Assembly: GCF_007748175.1 (NCBI RefSeq)
Contig: NZ_CP037422.1
Location: 3,888,520-3,952,519 of the forward strand
Direction: 5' to 3'
Length of the DNA: 64,000 nt
From: Gimesia aquarii
GTDB lineage: Bacteria; Planctomycetota; Planctomycetia; Planctomycetales; Planctomycetaceae
Part shown: piece after piece, positions 45,418 through 54,411 of the stretch
Layout of the letters: every line of letters begins with the position of its first letter
How positions within the stretch are numbered: position 1 is the stretch's first letter
Program-made: the position numbers and the translations under genes
Notes under the pieces: model-generated
Told to the model about the DNA's origin: nothing
Seen by the model: only the letters and a program-made list of their open reading frames with translations
The model's database searches: none

Positions 45418-46052
45418 CTTGCTGGCACTCCTTTGACTAATGCACCATCTTCAACATCCTGTATGACAACAGCTCCAGCTGCTATTACTGCATTATCTCC
45501 TACTCTCACTCCCTGAATCAAAACAGCCCCTGCTCCAACAAAAGTGTTGTTTCCTATAGTGACTCCTCCACTGAGCACAACTCCTGGACCGAGAAAAACA
45601 TGACTCCCAATTTGACAATCATGGTCAACTTGTGCTCCTGTGTTAACAACTGTTCCTTCTCCCAGTATTGAATCTGTTTGAATAATGGCACCAGCCATAA
45701 CCTGCACGCCATCAGAGAGTGAAATATCGGCTGAACAGATTGAGTTAGGATGAATAAGCGCAGGCATCTGGAAATTTAATTCTCGGCTCCGGTTAAATAG
45801 TGTTTTTCTCAATAAATTACATTTAATGCTTCCGACTGCAACCGCAACGTTTTGTACGCCTTGATCGCGTAACTCAGGTAATACTTCATCTGTTCCGAGA
45901 ACTTCTATCCCTTTCAGTTGTGTTCCACATTCCAACTCCGGGTCAAGAATTCCAACGATTTTAAAATCACCACTTTCAGTAATCAGATCGATCAGGACTT
46001 TTGCATGTCCACCTCCACCTAGTAGTATGATCGCATTCGATGTTTTATTCAT
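45414..46052 (-). CDS. NeuD/PglD-family sugar acyltransferase (LegH candidate)
   Basis: This 212-residue protein has an N-terminal Rossmann-like sugar-nucleotide-binding half (AIILLGGGGHAKVLIDLI) and a C-terminal left-handed beta-helix of hexapeptide repeats (GDGVQ-type turns such as GEGTVVNTGAQVDHDCQIG with the catalytic His). It is probably the N-acetyltransferase that acts after LegC. An O-acetyltransferase (NeuD) role is the alternative. It overlaps legI and legC by 4 bases each. Confidence 0.87.
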   Translation of the reverse strand: MNKTSNAIILLGGGGHAKVLIDLITESGDFKIVGILDPELECGTQLKGIEVLGTDEVLPELRDQGVQNVAVAVGSIKCNLLRKTLFNRSRELNFQMPALIHPNSICSADISLSDGVQVMAGAIIQTDSILGEGTVVNTGAQVDHDCQIGSHVFLGPGVVLSGGVTIGNNTFVGAGAVLIQGVRVGDNAVIAAGAVVIQDVEDGALVKGVPAR

Positions 46053-47203
46053 TTTTGATCAAAATATACTTTAATACGATCAACCACGTATCGAATATCA
46101 TCTGCGGTAAGTTGAACGCTGGAGGGAATCGAAATACATTTTTCAAATTCGGCCACTGTCTCTTCCATCTTATATACCTGACAATCTTGATACATGGACA
46201 AAGTATGTATTAGCTTCCACGCGGGGCGCACTTGAATATTTTGTGTAAGTAGATATTCCATAAGCGGAATTCGGTCTGCAGGAGTAACTATTAAAGTGCA
46301 AAGCCAATAATTACTTTTGGCCCATGATGCTTCCCAGGCCAAGTCCACGTTTGGTATGTTTGCTAGTATTTCACGATAGTGAGCTGCGTTTTTTCTTTTA
46401 ATTTCTACAAAAGAATCAAGTTGCTCTAACTGCGCCACCCCTAAGGCAGCTTGCATATTCGTCAGGCGATAATTGTAGCCAACTTCATCATGCTCATATT
46501 CAAAAGGTTTTTTGTTTGCTTGTGTGCTCAAATGCCGAATTCGATTTGCAAGAGATTTGTCATTCGTAGTGACCATTCCACCCCCGCCACATGTAATAAT
46601 TTTGTTTCCATTAAACGAAAAACAACCCACAGTAGACAACGATCCTGTTTTTCTTTCATAGTATTCGGATCCCAAACTCTCTGAAGCGTCTTCGATAACT
46701 GGAAGTTCATACTGTCCAGCAACTTCATTCAAAGGTGACATATCCACTGGATGACCAAAAATGTGTACTGGTAAAATAGCGATTATTCTTCTACCGCTCT
46801 GTTTGTTATACAGCTCTCCATTTCGTAAAACACACTCGTGCGCTAAGAAATCATTTACTTTGTTAACGTCCAATCCTAAAGTTTCTGGATCTGATCCAAT
46901 AAATACCGGAGAGGCACCACAGTAGCGAATAGCGTTAATAGGCGCAATAAATGTAAACGACGGGGCGATGACTTCATCGCCTGGCTGAACACCGCAAGCC
47001 AGCAAACTAAGATGGAGCGCAGCGGTTCCATTCACCGTTGCAATTCCGAATTCTACACCAACATATTCACTGATACGTTGTTCAAACTGATCTACATACG
47101 ATCCAACAGAAGAAACCCACCCCGTATCGAGGCACTCTTTCACATATTTCCATTCATTTCCAGAAATATGCGGTATCGATAAAGGAATCGACTCGCGCAT
47201 CAT
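46049..47203 (-). CDS. legC: LegC family PLP-dependent aminotransferase
   Basis: This 384-residue DegT/DnrJ/EryC1-type aminotransferase has GTAALHLSLLACGVQPGDEVI, the PLP Asp in VIEDASESLGSEY, the Schiff-base lysine in FNGNKIITCGGGG (about Lys201) and a C-terminal half with EVGYNYRLTNMQAALG. It aminates the 4-keto sugar from LegB. The LegC subgroup is indicated by the IPLSIPHISGNEW opening and the flanking genes. Confidence 0.92.
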   Translation of the reverse strand: MMRESIPLSIPHISGNEWKYVKECLDTGWVSSVGSYVDQFEQRISEYVGVEFGIATVNGTAALHLSLLACGVQPGDEVIAPSFTFIAPINAIRYCGASPVFIGSDPETLGLDVNKVNDFLAHECVLRNGELYNKQSGRRIIAILPVHIFGHPVDMSPLNEVAGQYELPVIEDASESLGSEYYERKTGSLSTVGCFSFNGNKIITCGGGGMVTTNDKSLANRIRHLSTQANKKPFEYEHDEVGYNYRLTNMQAALGVAQLEQLDSFVEIKRKNAAHYREILANIPNVDLAWEASWAKSNYWLCTLIVTPADRIPLMEYLLTQNIQVRPAWKLIHTLSMYQDCQVYKMEETVAEFEKCISIPSSVQLTADDIRYVVDRIKVYFDQK

Positions 47204-47251
47204 TTTAACAATTCAAATATAAATACGGTCGAATTATTCCAGTAAAAATCG

Positions 47252-47980
47252 CTAAGCTGCATTGCGAATGGAGTCTGATTGAATTTGGTTTTCCATCAAA
47301 AAGCTGGCAACTAAAAATTCCCATTCGGTATCGATTTCCCAAGACCTTTCAGTTGGCATCTTGTACCCGTATGTTTCATTACTAGGACGAAATGTTTTAT
47401 TTTCTTTAAATGAATCTGATCTGACTACATACAGAGCCCCATTGAATGCATAGACATCTGCCAATAATTGTCTGCGGAGTGCTGACTCTTCCTTTTCAGG
47501 AAAAAGTTCCAACAACAGTCCATCTTCATTCATTCCTCGCAAACAGACAGGATGACTAGGAGCCTCCATCATACCAATAACTGCTTTTGCGTTTTTTTCT
47601 CTGGCAAATTTGACTGCACCATCAATGTCAGCAGCGATACGAAAGGGAGAAGTTGGCTGAAGTAATGTCACGTATTCTGTATTATACTGCTCATGCTCTA
47701 CAAGCCAATCAATGGCATGCAATACGACATCAACGTGGCTTGAACTGTCTAAAGCCAATTTGAGGGGACGAACAAAAGGGACTTCGGCACCAAACTGCCG
47801 AGAGATCGACGCGATTTCTCTGTCGTCTGTTGAAACGATCACGCGATCCAATTCCTGGCTCTGTAATGCCGCCTCAATCGTCCAGGCAATCAGCGGCTTC
47901 CCAGCCAATAATTTAATGTTTTTTTGAGGTACCCCTTTCGAACCACCTCGTGCTGTGATCAACCCAACCACACCGGCCAT
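47252..47980 (-). CDS. legF: CMP-legionaminic/acylneuraminate cytidylyltransferase (LegF/NeuA family)
   Basis: This 242-residue nucleotidyltransferase activates the nonulosonic acid with CTP. It opens with GLITARGGSKGVPQKNIKLLAGKPLIAWTI, then has VIVSTDDREIA and LLQPTSPFRIAADI, as expected for NeuA/LegF. It is the promoter-proximal gene of the legionaminate operon (48 bases before legC). The protein ends in SIRNAA, very similar to the C-terminus of the O-antigen ligase encoded upstream. Confidence 0.92.
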   Translation of the reverse strand: MAGVVGLITARGGSKGVPQKNIKLLAGKPLIAWTIEAALQSQELDRVIVSTDDREIASISRQFGAEVPFVRPLKLALDSSSHVDVVLHAIDWLVEHEQYNTEYVTLLQPTSPFRIAADIDGAVKFAREKNAKAVIGMMEAPSHPVCLRGMNEDGLLLELFPEKEESALRRQLLADVYAFNGALYVVRSDSFKENKTFRPSNETYGYKMPTERSWEIDTEWEFLVASFLMENQIQSDSIRNAA

Positions 47981-48139
47981 CCATAGCCCCCTTCTTAGTT
48001 GTCTTTATTTCAATCGCAATAAAACAATCACAGAGAAAATAATATTAAGTTTAAGGCAATCAAAAATACTTCCAGCGTTACTAATACGGATAATATTTAA
48101 AACTAGTTTTTGTGTAAAGGTGGAACGAAAGTAAGCTAG

Positions 48140-48154
48140 GCAAGCAACGCTTGC
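48140..48154. terminator. Small hairpin between legF and the O-antigen ligase gene
   Basis: GCAAGC (48140-48145) pairs with GCTTGC (48149-48154) around AAC. It lies 46 bases beyond the O-antigen ligase stop on the minus strand, without a strong T tract on that strand (TTTACGCTTTG is on the plus side). It may be a weak terminator or attenuator between the two minus-strand transcripts. Confidence 0.35.
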
Positions 48155-48199
48155 TTTACGCTTTGTTTTAAGGCCTACTCATTATGAACCAACATGATA

Positions 48200-49516
48200 T
48201 CAGGCGGCATTCCGCACAATAGCCTGCTCCACAGTTTCAGTAGATGATTCTGGGAGGACAGAATTCCGCTCCTCCTCAGAAGATATTCCCCCGGCAAATG
48301 TGATCCCAATCAAATAACCAAACAGGATACCTTCAGTTGTATCTAACATCAAAGAGTTCACCAAGCATCCTACAAAATACACTGCTATGACCGCTTGTCC
48401 AAATGCTCGATCTAAACCTATCATAGATCGCGTTGCGCGCCAACAAATCCAAAAGAAGGTCAAAAAAAGACTAACACCAATCACTCCATTTTGAACAAGC
48501 AGCATTATGTATTCGTTATGAGGATTCGCAGTAGAAATTTGCCCTTTTTCCTGCATCATTTGATGATATTTTAAATTAAAACTACCAATTCCTGAGCCAA
48601 ACAGTGGATTTGACTTAGCTAAATGTAAGCTGTTTTCATAAAACTCCATTCGTAAATTAACACCTCTATGATGTGTTTTAGAAACTCTATATTCACTGAT
48701 TTCACTAATAGCTTGATTGATACGACCTTGAAATAGTTCTGATTGACTATAAGCAAGAAGCCCCACTCCTCCAACACAAACGGCTGCTGGAATGAGTCCC
48801 TTTAACCCCATTTTTTGGTACATCAACACACAAATAAGAATAGCAAGGGCAAGATAGCCAGATCGTCCAGGCACCATCGCAATAATATTAAAGGTTGCGA
48901 CAAGAACTAAAATGGCATAAGGCCAACACTGCCTTGGCTTTTCTAAAAACTTCCAAGCGGCCAGATAAACTAAAAACGACATAAGAATATTCTGTGTGAT
49001 CCGATTCTTAAAAATAGATCGATCACCAAATGGGTCATCTAACCCATTGAGAGGAGAAAATGTATAATAAATTGACCCCAGCAGAGTCATTATCATCGCT
49101 AGCTCAAACATCTGAATGCCGCGATGCCGTGTTTGGGGATCAAGAAAAAAAGATAGGTAGACCGGAATTAAAATAAACTGACGATATTTAAATAAGTTTC
49201 GGGCAGCAATCGAAAATGATTCCGGCGTGTAAAATAGGCCAACCATCAGAAAACTAAAGAATACTGCTGATGCTGTTGAAACTCGATATTTTTTGAGTAT
49301 CTCAAATGAAACTAAATACTGTCCTGATATAACCCAACAGACAAGCACTCCAAAGCTCAAAATCGATGTCAATGATGTTGAAACAGGGATTGCAAATCCC
49401 GTTGCGATTGAGAGTAAAATTCCCGTTTGGTAAGCTTGCTCTTTAAATCGCGACCGATTCAAATTCATCAAATATTGAGGACCAGATTGCCTCAAATTAC
49501 CCTCAAAAATGTGCAT
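48200..49516 (-). CDS. O-antigen ligase/polymerase family protein (Wzy_C)
   Basis: This 438-residue polytopic protein of about 11-12 membrane segments has the Wzy_C/O-antigen-ligase loop signature GRSGYLALAILICVL and the large periplasmic loop LFGSGIGSFNLKYHQMMQE with ANPHNEYIMLLVQNGVIG (the HNEY/HN-type motif). It joins or polymerises lipid-linked glycans at the periplasmic face. It precedes the legionaminate genes in the same direction after about 220 bases. An alternative start at the inner ATG (residue 17) is possible. Confidence 0.88.
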   Translation of the reverse strand: MHIFEGNLRQSGPQYLMNLNRSRFKEQAYQTGILLSIATGFAIPVSTSLTSILSFGVLVCWVISGQYLVSFEILKKYRVSTASAVFFSFLMVGLFYTPESFSIAARNLFKYRQFILIPVYLSFFLDPQTRHRGIQMFELAMIMTLLGSIYYTFSPLNGLDDPFGDRSIFKNRITQNILMSFLVYLAAWKFLEKPRQCWPYAILVLVATFNIIAMVPGRSGYLALAILICVLMYQKMGLKGLIPAAVCVGGVGLLAYSQSELFQGRINQAISEISEYRVSKTHHRGVNLRMEFYENSLHLAKSNPLFGSGIGSFNLKYHQMMQEKGQISTANPHNEYIMLLVQNGVIGVSLFLTFFWICWRATRSMIGLDRAFGQAVIAVYFVGCLVNSLMLDTTEGILFGYLIGITFAGGISSEEERNSVLPESSTETVEQAIVRNAA

Positions 49517-50112
49517 TGTGTTAGATCCAGTTTGACAACTTTACCTAAATGTATTGTAAATAAAGGTCAAAAGTCGTTTGTGCCCACCAAATAGAAAGAA
49601 CTACTACATATATCCAAGGCTTCAATAGCATGAATTTAGATATATTGCGATACTAATTTTCCAATGAGTCCAAGTAGCGACATACTGCGAAAAAATCATT
49701 CTTAAAACTACCAATGAGGCTCTAAGCCACGAGCACTGCACAAAAAAATCAATAAAATTTACTAAATGAATTTACATTGCCATACTTTTTAAAAGTCTTC
49801 TTTCCTATCGAGATAACATCCAAAATGAACCGTTTTTTTCTTGAGGTCTTTACCCCACCCTGTGCTTTCAGAAGCACTTTCCCCCCTAACACATAGTGAA
49901 TTCTGAACAAAACTGCCTACCTTATCGAATTCAATTTATCTTTACAGGCTTAAAAACATCTTTTAAACTGCTTTCACTCCTCTCAATAGTATCACTTCTT
50001 CATCTTAGCCTGTGATAACTAAAGAATCATATCTCCAAAGTTTACAAATCCTCCTTTCAACAACTACTTCTAGTCAGTTGAGTCTAAATTCTTTGGTCCA
50101 AAGAGACTACCA
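49517..50112. other. AT-rich divergent intergenic region
   Basis: About 600 bases separate the minus-strand O-antigen ligase gene from the plus-strand membrane protein gene. It contains a hairpin GTGCTT-TCAG-AAGCAC (around 49861-49877) without a T tract, and no ORF, tRNA or repeat that I can support. Both promoters presumably lie here. Confidence 0.4.
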
Positions 50113-51213
50113 ATGCCCCCTCAATCAACGAACCATTTAGTTAAATTATTATTTCTTGGAGTCCTGTCTACTTATTTGTTACTCATTATCTTTGGTGTAA
50201 AGGAGTTTCAAATATGGCCCCAAATTGAATTTTTGCGAAATCAAGGTGTAGAACTCAATTTCACAACGATCTACTTTCATCCACATGGGATGCGATTTTT
50301 ATTAGTATCTCCGATCTACCCGATAGCAAACCTACTTCACGCAGACCCCAATAAGATTTTTTCTTTAAGTGTTGTAATGATGTGTGTCATCATCTCAATT
50401 ACGCTTGCCAACGCGATTGCACTTTTCCAGAAAGTAAAAGATATCTGGGTAATCAAGTTGATGATCTTTCTCTTTATTGCATTACTCTCTTTGTTTATGA
50501 ATGGTAGGTTAATATTTGGCTTTTGTGCGTATTCCTTAATAATCTATAGTGTTTTCCTCTGGGAAAAAAAAAGTGACTATAAGAAATCTCTCATCTCATT
50601 ATCCTTGATTTCACTCGCACTTTTTCTCTCTTCGATTAGCAGCGGAATAGCCATCTCATTCTATTTTCTTGCGGCCTCTCTCATGTTAGTGTTTCTTAAG
50701 CACGCCTTTAAAAAAAGGACTACGGTCTATACCTTCTTTGCAATCTACGTGTTGACCCTATTCCTATGCTATACTCCAATCATATGCAGCCTGATACACA
50801 AAAACATTTTGTTCTTCGGTGAAGGGGGAACTGGCATCCTTGCTATGACACAACACGGGACCTTGAGTTGGCTCAGGGATTTTTTAGAATTGTTTATCAA
50901 TCACATGCCTCTTCCACCAGCAGAACCTGAAATTGAAAAACACTTACTTTTAAAAATCTTGCACGTTGGTTTTGTGGTTCTGTTGGCCAGTTTCATCTAT
51001 ATCTACCGAGGCCAATTCTCCCACAATCCACAGCTATTATTTACGACATATTGTATGACCCTAATATTACTCTTATCATCTTTTGCTTATTCCATACTCA
51101 TGATGGCGTTTATTCCGGCCATCATCATGCTAGCCATTTTATCGAGTCAATTCAGAAGCACTAGAAGGCACTTTTTTGACGGCTATCAAGCTACAGCACT
51201 GAATAAAACATAA
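50113..51213 (+). CDS. Polytopic membrane protein of unknown family (possible polymerase)
   Basis: This 366-residue protein has about nine or ten hydrophobic segments, few charged loops, and a central larger loop with FFGEGGTGILAMTQHGTLSWLRD. I recognise no family; the size and topology are compatible with Wzy-type polymerases or EpsG-like proteins, which are very variable. It is the only plus-strand gene within a long run of minus-strand exopolysaccharide genes, and looks more AT-rich than they do, which hints at separate acquisition. It converges on the sugar transferase gene with 19 bases between. Confidence 0.7.
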   Translation: MPPQSTNHLVKLLFLGVLSTYLLLIIFGVKEFQIWPQIEFLRNQGVELNFTTIYFHPHGMRFLLVSPIYPIANLLHADPNKIFSLSVVMMCVIISITLANAIALFQKVKDIWVIKLMIFLFIALLSLFMNGRLIFGFCAYSLIIYSVFLWEKKSDYKKSLISLSLISLALFLSSISSGIAISFYFLAASLMLVFLKHAFKKRTTVYTFFAIYVLTLFLCYTPIICSLIHKNILFFGEGGTGILAMTQHGTLSWLRDFLELFINHMPLPPAEPEIEKHLLLKILHVGFVVLLASFIYIYRGQFSHNPQLLFTTYCMTLILLLSSFAYSILMMAFIPAIIMLAILSSQFRSTRRHFFDGYQATALNKT

Positions 51214-51232
51214 TACAGAATTCGAAGCTTGC

Positions 51233-51910
51233 TTAATTAGTGCCTTTACAAGATAACACTCTTTGGATCGTCTTAAACAAAATGCTTAGATCTAGCTTAA
51301 GACTACAGTTTTCTGCATACATCAGGTCATATGAAATAGTGGTTTCTTGAGAAAGCTGGCTTCTACCCGAAACTTGAGAAAGACCTGAGATCCCCGGTCT
51401 AACACTCGCCCGTATCTGTCGGTCTACTTTTGAGACGTCTGCTAATTCAAATCCGACATAGGGGCGTGGACCTATTAAGCTCATCTCTCCCCGAACGATA
51501 TTGATTAATTGTGGAAGCTCATCCAAGCTCGTTTTTCGAATAAGCTTTCCAATTTTTGTGATTCTTAAGTCATTTTTCTTAGTAAATTTTGGTCCTGTTT
51601 CTTCGGAATCAGATCTCATAGATCTGAATTTCAAAATCACAAATGGCTTTTCATTCACCCCAAGTCGTTCTTGTTTATAAAAGACAGGACCGGGCGATGT
51701 TTTCTTGATAATCAGTGCAATCACAAGAAAAACAGGAGACAATACCAAAAGAGCTAACGCACTTAACAAAAAATCAAGTGGGCGTTTCAGGAAGTATACA
51801 TTTTTTTTAGATAATCCAGAGAGAGTTCGGTCTTCTTTGATTAAATGTGGGCTTCCTATTTCTGTTTTTTTTGTATTGATTGATTCTTGCGAGAGGTTTA
51901 AGTCATCCAT
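51233..51910 (-). CDS. Initiating sugar-phosphate transferase (bacterial sugar transferase, monotopic)
   Basis: This phosphoglycosyl transferase of about 225 residues belongs to the WcaJ/PglC small monotopic class. A cytoplasmic N-terminus precedes a re-entrant hydrophobic helix (PLDFLLSALALLVLSPVFL), then SPGPVFYKQERLG, FKFRSM-type ILKFRSMRSD, the KTSLDELPQLINI catalytic segment with the DE dyad, and SLIGPRP with PGISGLSQVSGR. It starts glycan assembly by loading the first sugar phosphate onto undecaprenyl phosphate. It lies downstream of asnB in the same direction. Confidence 0.92.
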   Translation of the reverse strand: MDDLNLSQESINTKKTEIGSPHLIKEDRTLSGLSKKNVYFLKRPLDFLLSALALLVLSPVFLVIALIIKKTSPGPVFYKQERLGVNEKPFVILKFRSMRSDSEETGPKFTKKNDLRITKIGKLIRKTSLDELPQLINIVRGEMSLIGPRPYVGFELADVSKVDRQIRASVRPGISGLSQVSGRSQLSQETTISYDLMYAENCSLKLDLSILFKTIQRVLSCKGTN

Positions 51911-51957
51911 GAAAAGCACTTTTATAAATAGAATTGATTATAAAAAAACATTCTTTC

Positions 51958-53796
51958 TTAAGCAGACTTTTTCATATCTGTTTGAAAATCAATCGGACTA
52001 TTGATTCCTAACTCTGAATAAGTAGGCGCGTGGTCAAAAGTTTCATCAATAAATGTTCGTTGCCAAAGCTCAAACGCTACTAGCGCGCGAATTGAACGAG
52101 TATGATTGACTTGATTCGATTGATGTTCTTGAATTATCTCACGAACTCTCTCAGGCCGAAACAAACCTCTTTCTAAAGATCGAGACGAACACAAAACCTC
52201 ATTGACAAATGGGGATAATTCGCGCTTAAACCATTCTCCAATTGGAACCGTAAACATCTGCTTCTTCCGATAGATAATATTTTGAGGTAGAATTCTCTCG
52301 CAAGCTTTCTTCAAAATCGATTTCGTCACCCCATTACGAAGTTTTAATAAACCAGGAATTCGAAATGCCAAATCGACCATTCGATAATCTAAATATGGTG
52401 CACGAGGTTCAAGAGAAACAGCCATTGCCATTTTATCAGGCTTCACTAAGTTATTTCCCGGTAACAATAACCTTATGTCCAAAGCCATTGCTTGATTTAT
52501 CGGATCTAAGTGACGAAACTCCTTAAGATGAGAAGTAGCATAAATAGTAGCATCAACTTCACCCAACTTGCTTTTCGCTTCAGCAGAATACAATAAGCTC
52601 TTAGCTTCAGGCTGCATTAAGCTAATTGCTTTTATGTAATCCGTTTCTATATCCTCGCGCGGTATCATTAAATTCCGGTTTGCAAAGAAATGTCGATGAA
52701 CATCATAACCAGCAAATAATTCATCCCCCCCATCTCCGGTCAAAACCACTTTCACTGACTGCCGCGCAAGATGGCTTACCCAGTAAGTAGGCATAAAGGA
52801 GACATCTCCATGTGGCTGATCATTGTGATATCCAGTCAAAGGCCAGGTTGCAATGAGATTTGGATTCATAATCTCACAAGTGTGACGCGTATTACAAAGA
52901 TCTGAAACTTCTCGTGCATATTTTGATTCATCAAATCGGGGATCATCAAAGCCAATACAAAATGTTTGAACCGGATTTGGCAGTTCTCTGCTCATTAGAG
53001 AAACGACAGACGAACTATCGATTCCCCCCGATAGAAAGGCCCCTAATGGAACATCTGATCGCAAACGGATCTTGACAGCTGCCTGCAATGTATCAACAAT
53101 TTCTTCGCACCAAAAATCTTCTGTTCGAGATTCAACAGGCTTTTCTGCCAGGTTCCACCATCGACGCACCAAAGAGCCTTGTGGGGTGATCTTCAGCATA
53201 TGCCCTGGCATCAGATGATTGATGTTTTTAAAGAGAGTAATAGGAGGAGGCACAAAATTGTAAGTAAGATAAGCATCAAGCCCTTCCCAATTCATTTCTG
53301 CTTTAACGCCCATTGCGAAAAGAGATTTTATCTCTGAAGCAAACAAGAATCGCTTCCCATTATCATACAAATAGACAGGTTTTTGTCCGATTCGATCACG
53401 AAACAGTAAAAGTGATTGATTACGTCGATCTATAATCGCGATCGCAAACATACCGTTTAGTTGGTTTACAAAATTTTCCCCATCACGCTCATAAAGTCTT
53501 AAAATCACCTCAGTATCGCAGCTAGTTCGACAAGAAAGCCCCTCTGCTAATTCCTTAAAATTATAGATTTCTCCATTCTGAACCACTATGATTTGTTGAT
53601 CATCAGAAAACATGGGTTGATGTCCGCCAGAGAGATCCAAAATGGAAAGACGCCGGTTTCCAATCAACATACCATCTGTTTCATAAAATCCCTGATCATC
53701 GGGACCTCGGTGGAGTATCCTTTCACAAGCCTGTTCTGCTAATGCAGTGCCAAAGGGACGATTCTCGCGATCATACCCACCAATAATACCACACAT
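51958..53796 (-). CDS. asnB: Asparagine synthase (glutamine-hydrolysing), exopolysaccharide-associated
   Basis: This 612-residue class B asparagine synthetase has an N-terminal Ntn glutaminase with catalytic Cys2 (MCGIIGGYD), RRLSILDL and VQNGEIYNF. The C-terminal synthetase domain carries the ATP pyrophosphatase motif LSGGIDSSSV and GDGGDELFAGY. A clear Shine-Dalgarno (AAGGA) supports the ATG at 53796. In polysaccharide loci such enzymes commonly amidate uronic or aminoacyl groups of the repeat unit. UDP-glucuronate-derived sugars made nearby are possible targets (inference); free asparagine synthesis is the alternative. Confidence 0.92.
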   Translation of the reverse strand: MCGIIGGYDRENRPFGTALAEQACERILHRGPDDQGFYETDGMLIGNRRLSILDLSGGHQPMFSDDQQIIVVQNGEIYNFKELAEGLSCRTSCDTEVILRLYERDGENFVNQLNGMFAIAIIDRRNQSLLLFRDRIGQKPVYLYDNGKRFLFASEIKSLFAMGVKAEMNWEGLDAYLTYNFVPPPITLFKNINHLMPGHMLKITPQGSLVRRWWNLAEKPVESRTEDFWCEEIVDTLQAAVKIRLRSDVPLGAFLSGGIDSSSVVSLMSRELPNPVQTFCIGFDDPRFDESKYAREVSDLCNTRHTCEIMNPNLIATWPLTGYHNDQPHGDVSFMPTYWVSHLARQSVKVVLTGDGGDELFAGYDVHRHFFANRNLMIPREDIETDYIKAISLMQPEAKSLLYSAEAKSKLGEVDATIYATSHLKEFRHLDPINQAMALDIRLLLPGNNLVKPDKMAMAVSLEPRAPYLDYRMVDLAFRIPGLLKLRNGVTKSILKKACERILPQNIIYRKKQMFTVPIGEWFKRELSPFVNEVLCSSRSLERGLFRPERVREIIQEHQSNQVNHTRSIRALVAFELWQRTFIDETFDHAPTYSELGINSPIDFQTDMKKSA

Positions 53797-54411
53797 TACG
53801 AATCCTTCCGTCCCCTTAGAACAGCCGTGTTCAGATCACAAAAACATAAAAGCGATGTCGTTGCCCGCAAAGTTTCGCATACCAGCCTCCAGTAAAACGA
53901 ACTGCTTTCCGATTAATTCTAATTCTCCTGAACTTGAAGTCGGGCATTTTCAATATTGTGGGGTTTTTTAGGAAGATCAATTTCTGGCAAATAGAGAAAT
54001 AAATCTACTGCTTCATTAAAAACTCAGCCGAACTAATCAAAGATATATTCAAATGTTTAGAAAGACAGCCTTTTTCTTTTATCACACTAACTCAGTTTCT
54101 TGAACTTTCCTTTTGTTTATTTATAAAGCGCTGCCAATTTAACTATAGCAACTTCAACACTTTCAAACTCGAACTAAATTCCCCTGAAGATACTACAGTA
54201 GACCAGTAAACAGGCTCGTTCTATGACAAACGACAAATTGCGTTGATTTACGCATTTTAAGATCATTATAAGTTGGAAATCTAAACTGCGGGCTCCCTCG
54301 AGTTTTGTTGGGTAAGCTCTGGTAGGTTTCATCTTGACAGAATCTCAAATTTCTCAGTTAATCTGCGATGTTTTAACGAGAAACGTTCCGAATTTTACAG
54401 AATCACTCATC
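53797..54411. other. AT-rich divergent intergenic region
   Basis: About 600 bases lie between asnB (minus) and the GT-B transferase gene (plus). A 74-codon plus-strand frame overlapping asnB has no coding character. Bases 54334-54411 are an in-frame extension of the next gene from a TTG codon. No repeats or RNA genes seen. Confidence 0.4.

Noticed and set aside
49861..49877. GTGCTT-TCAG-AAGCAC hairpin as a terminator
   Set aside because: No gene ends before it on either strand and there is no T tract.
53747..53971. Plus-strand 74-codon frame overlapping the asnB start
   Set aside because: It is antisense to the conserved glutaminase start and shows no motifs.
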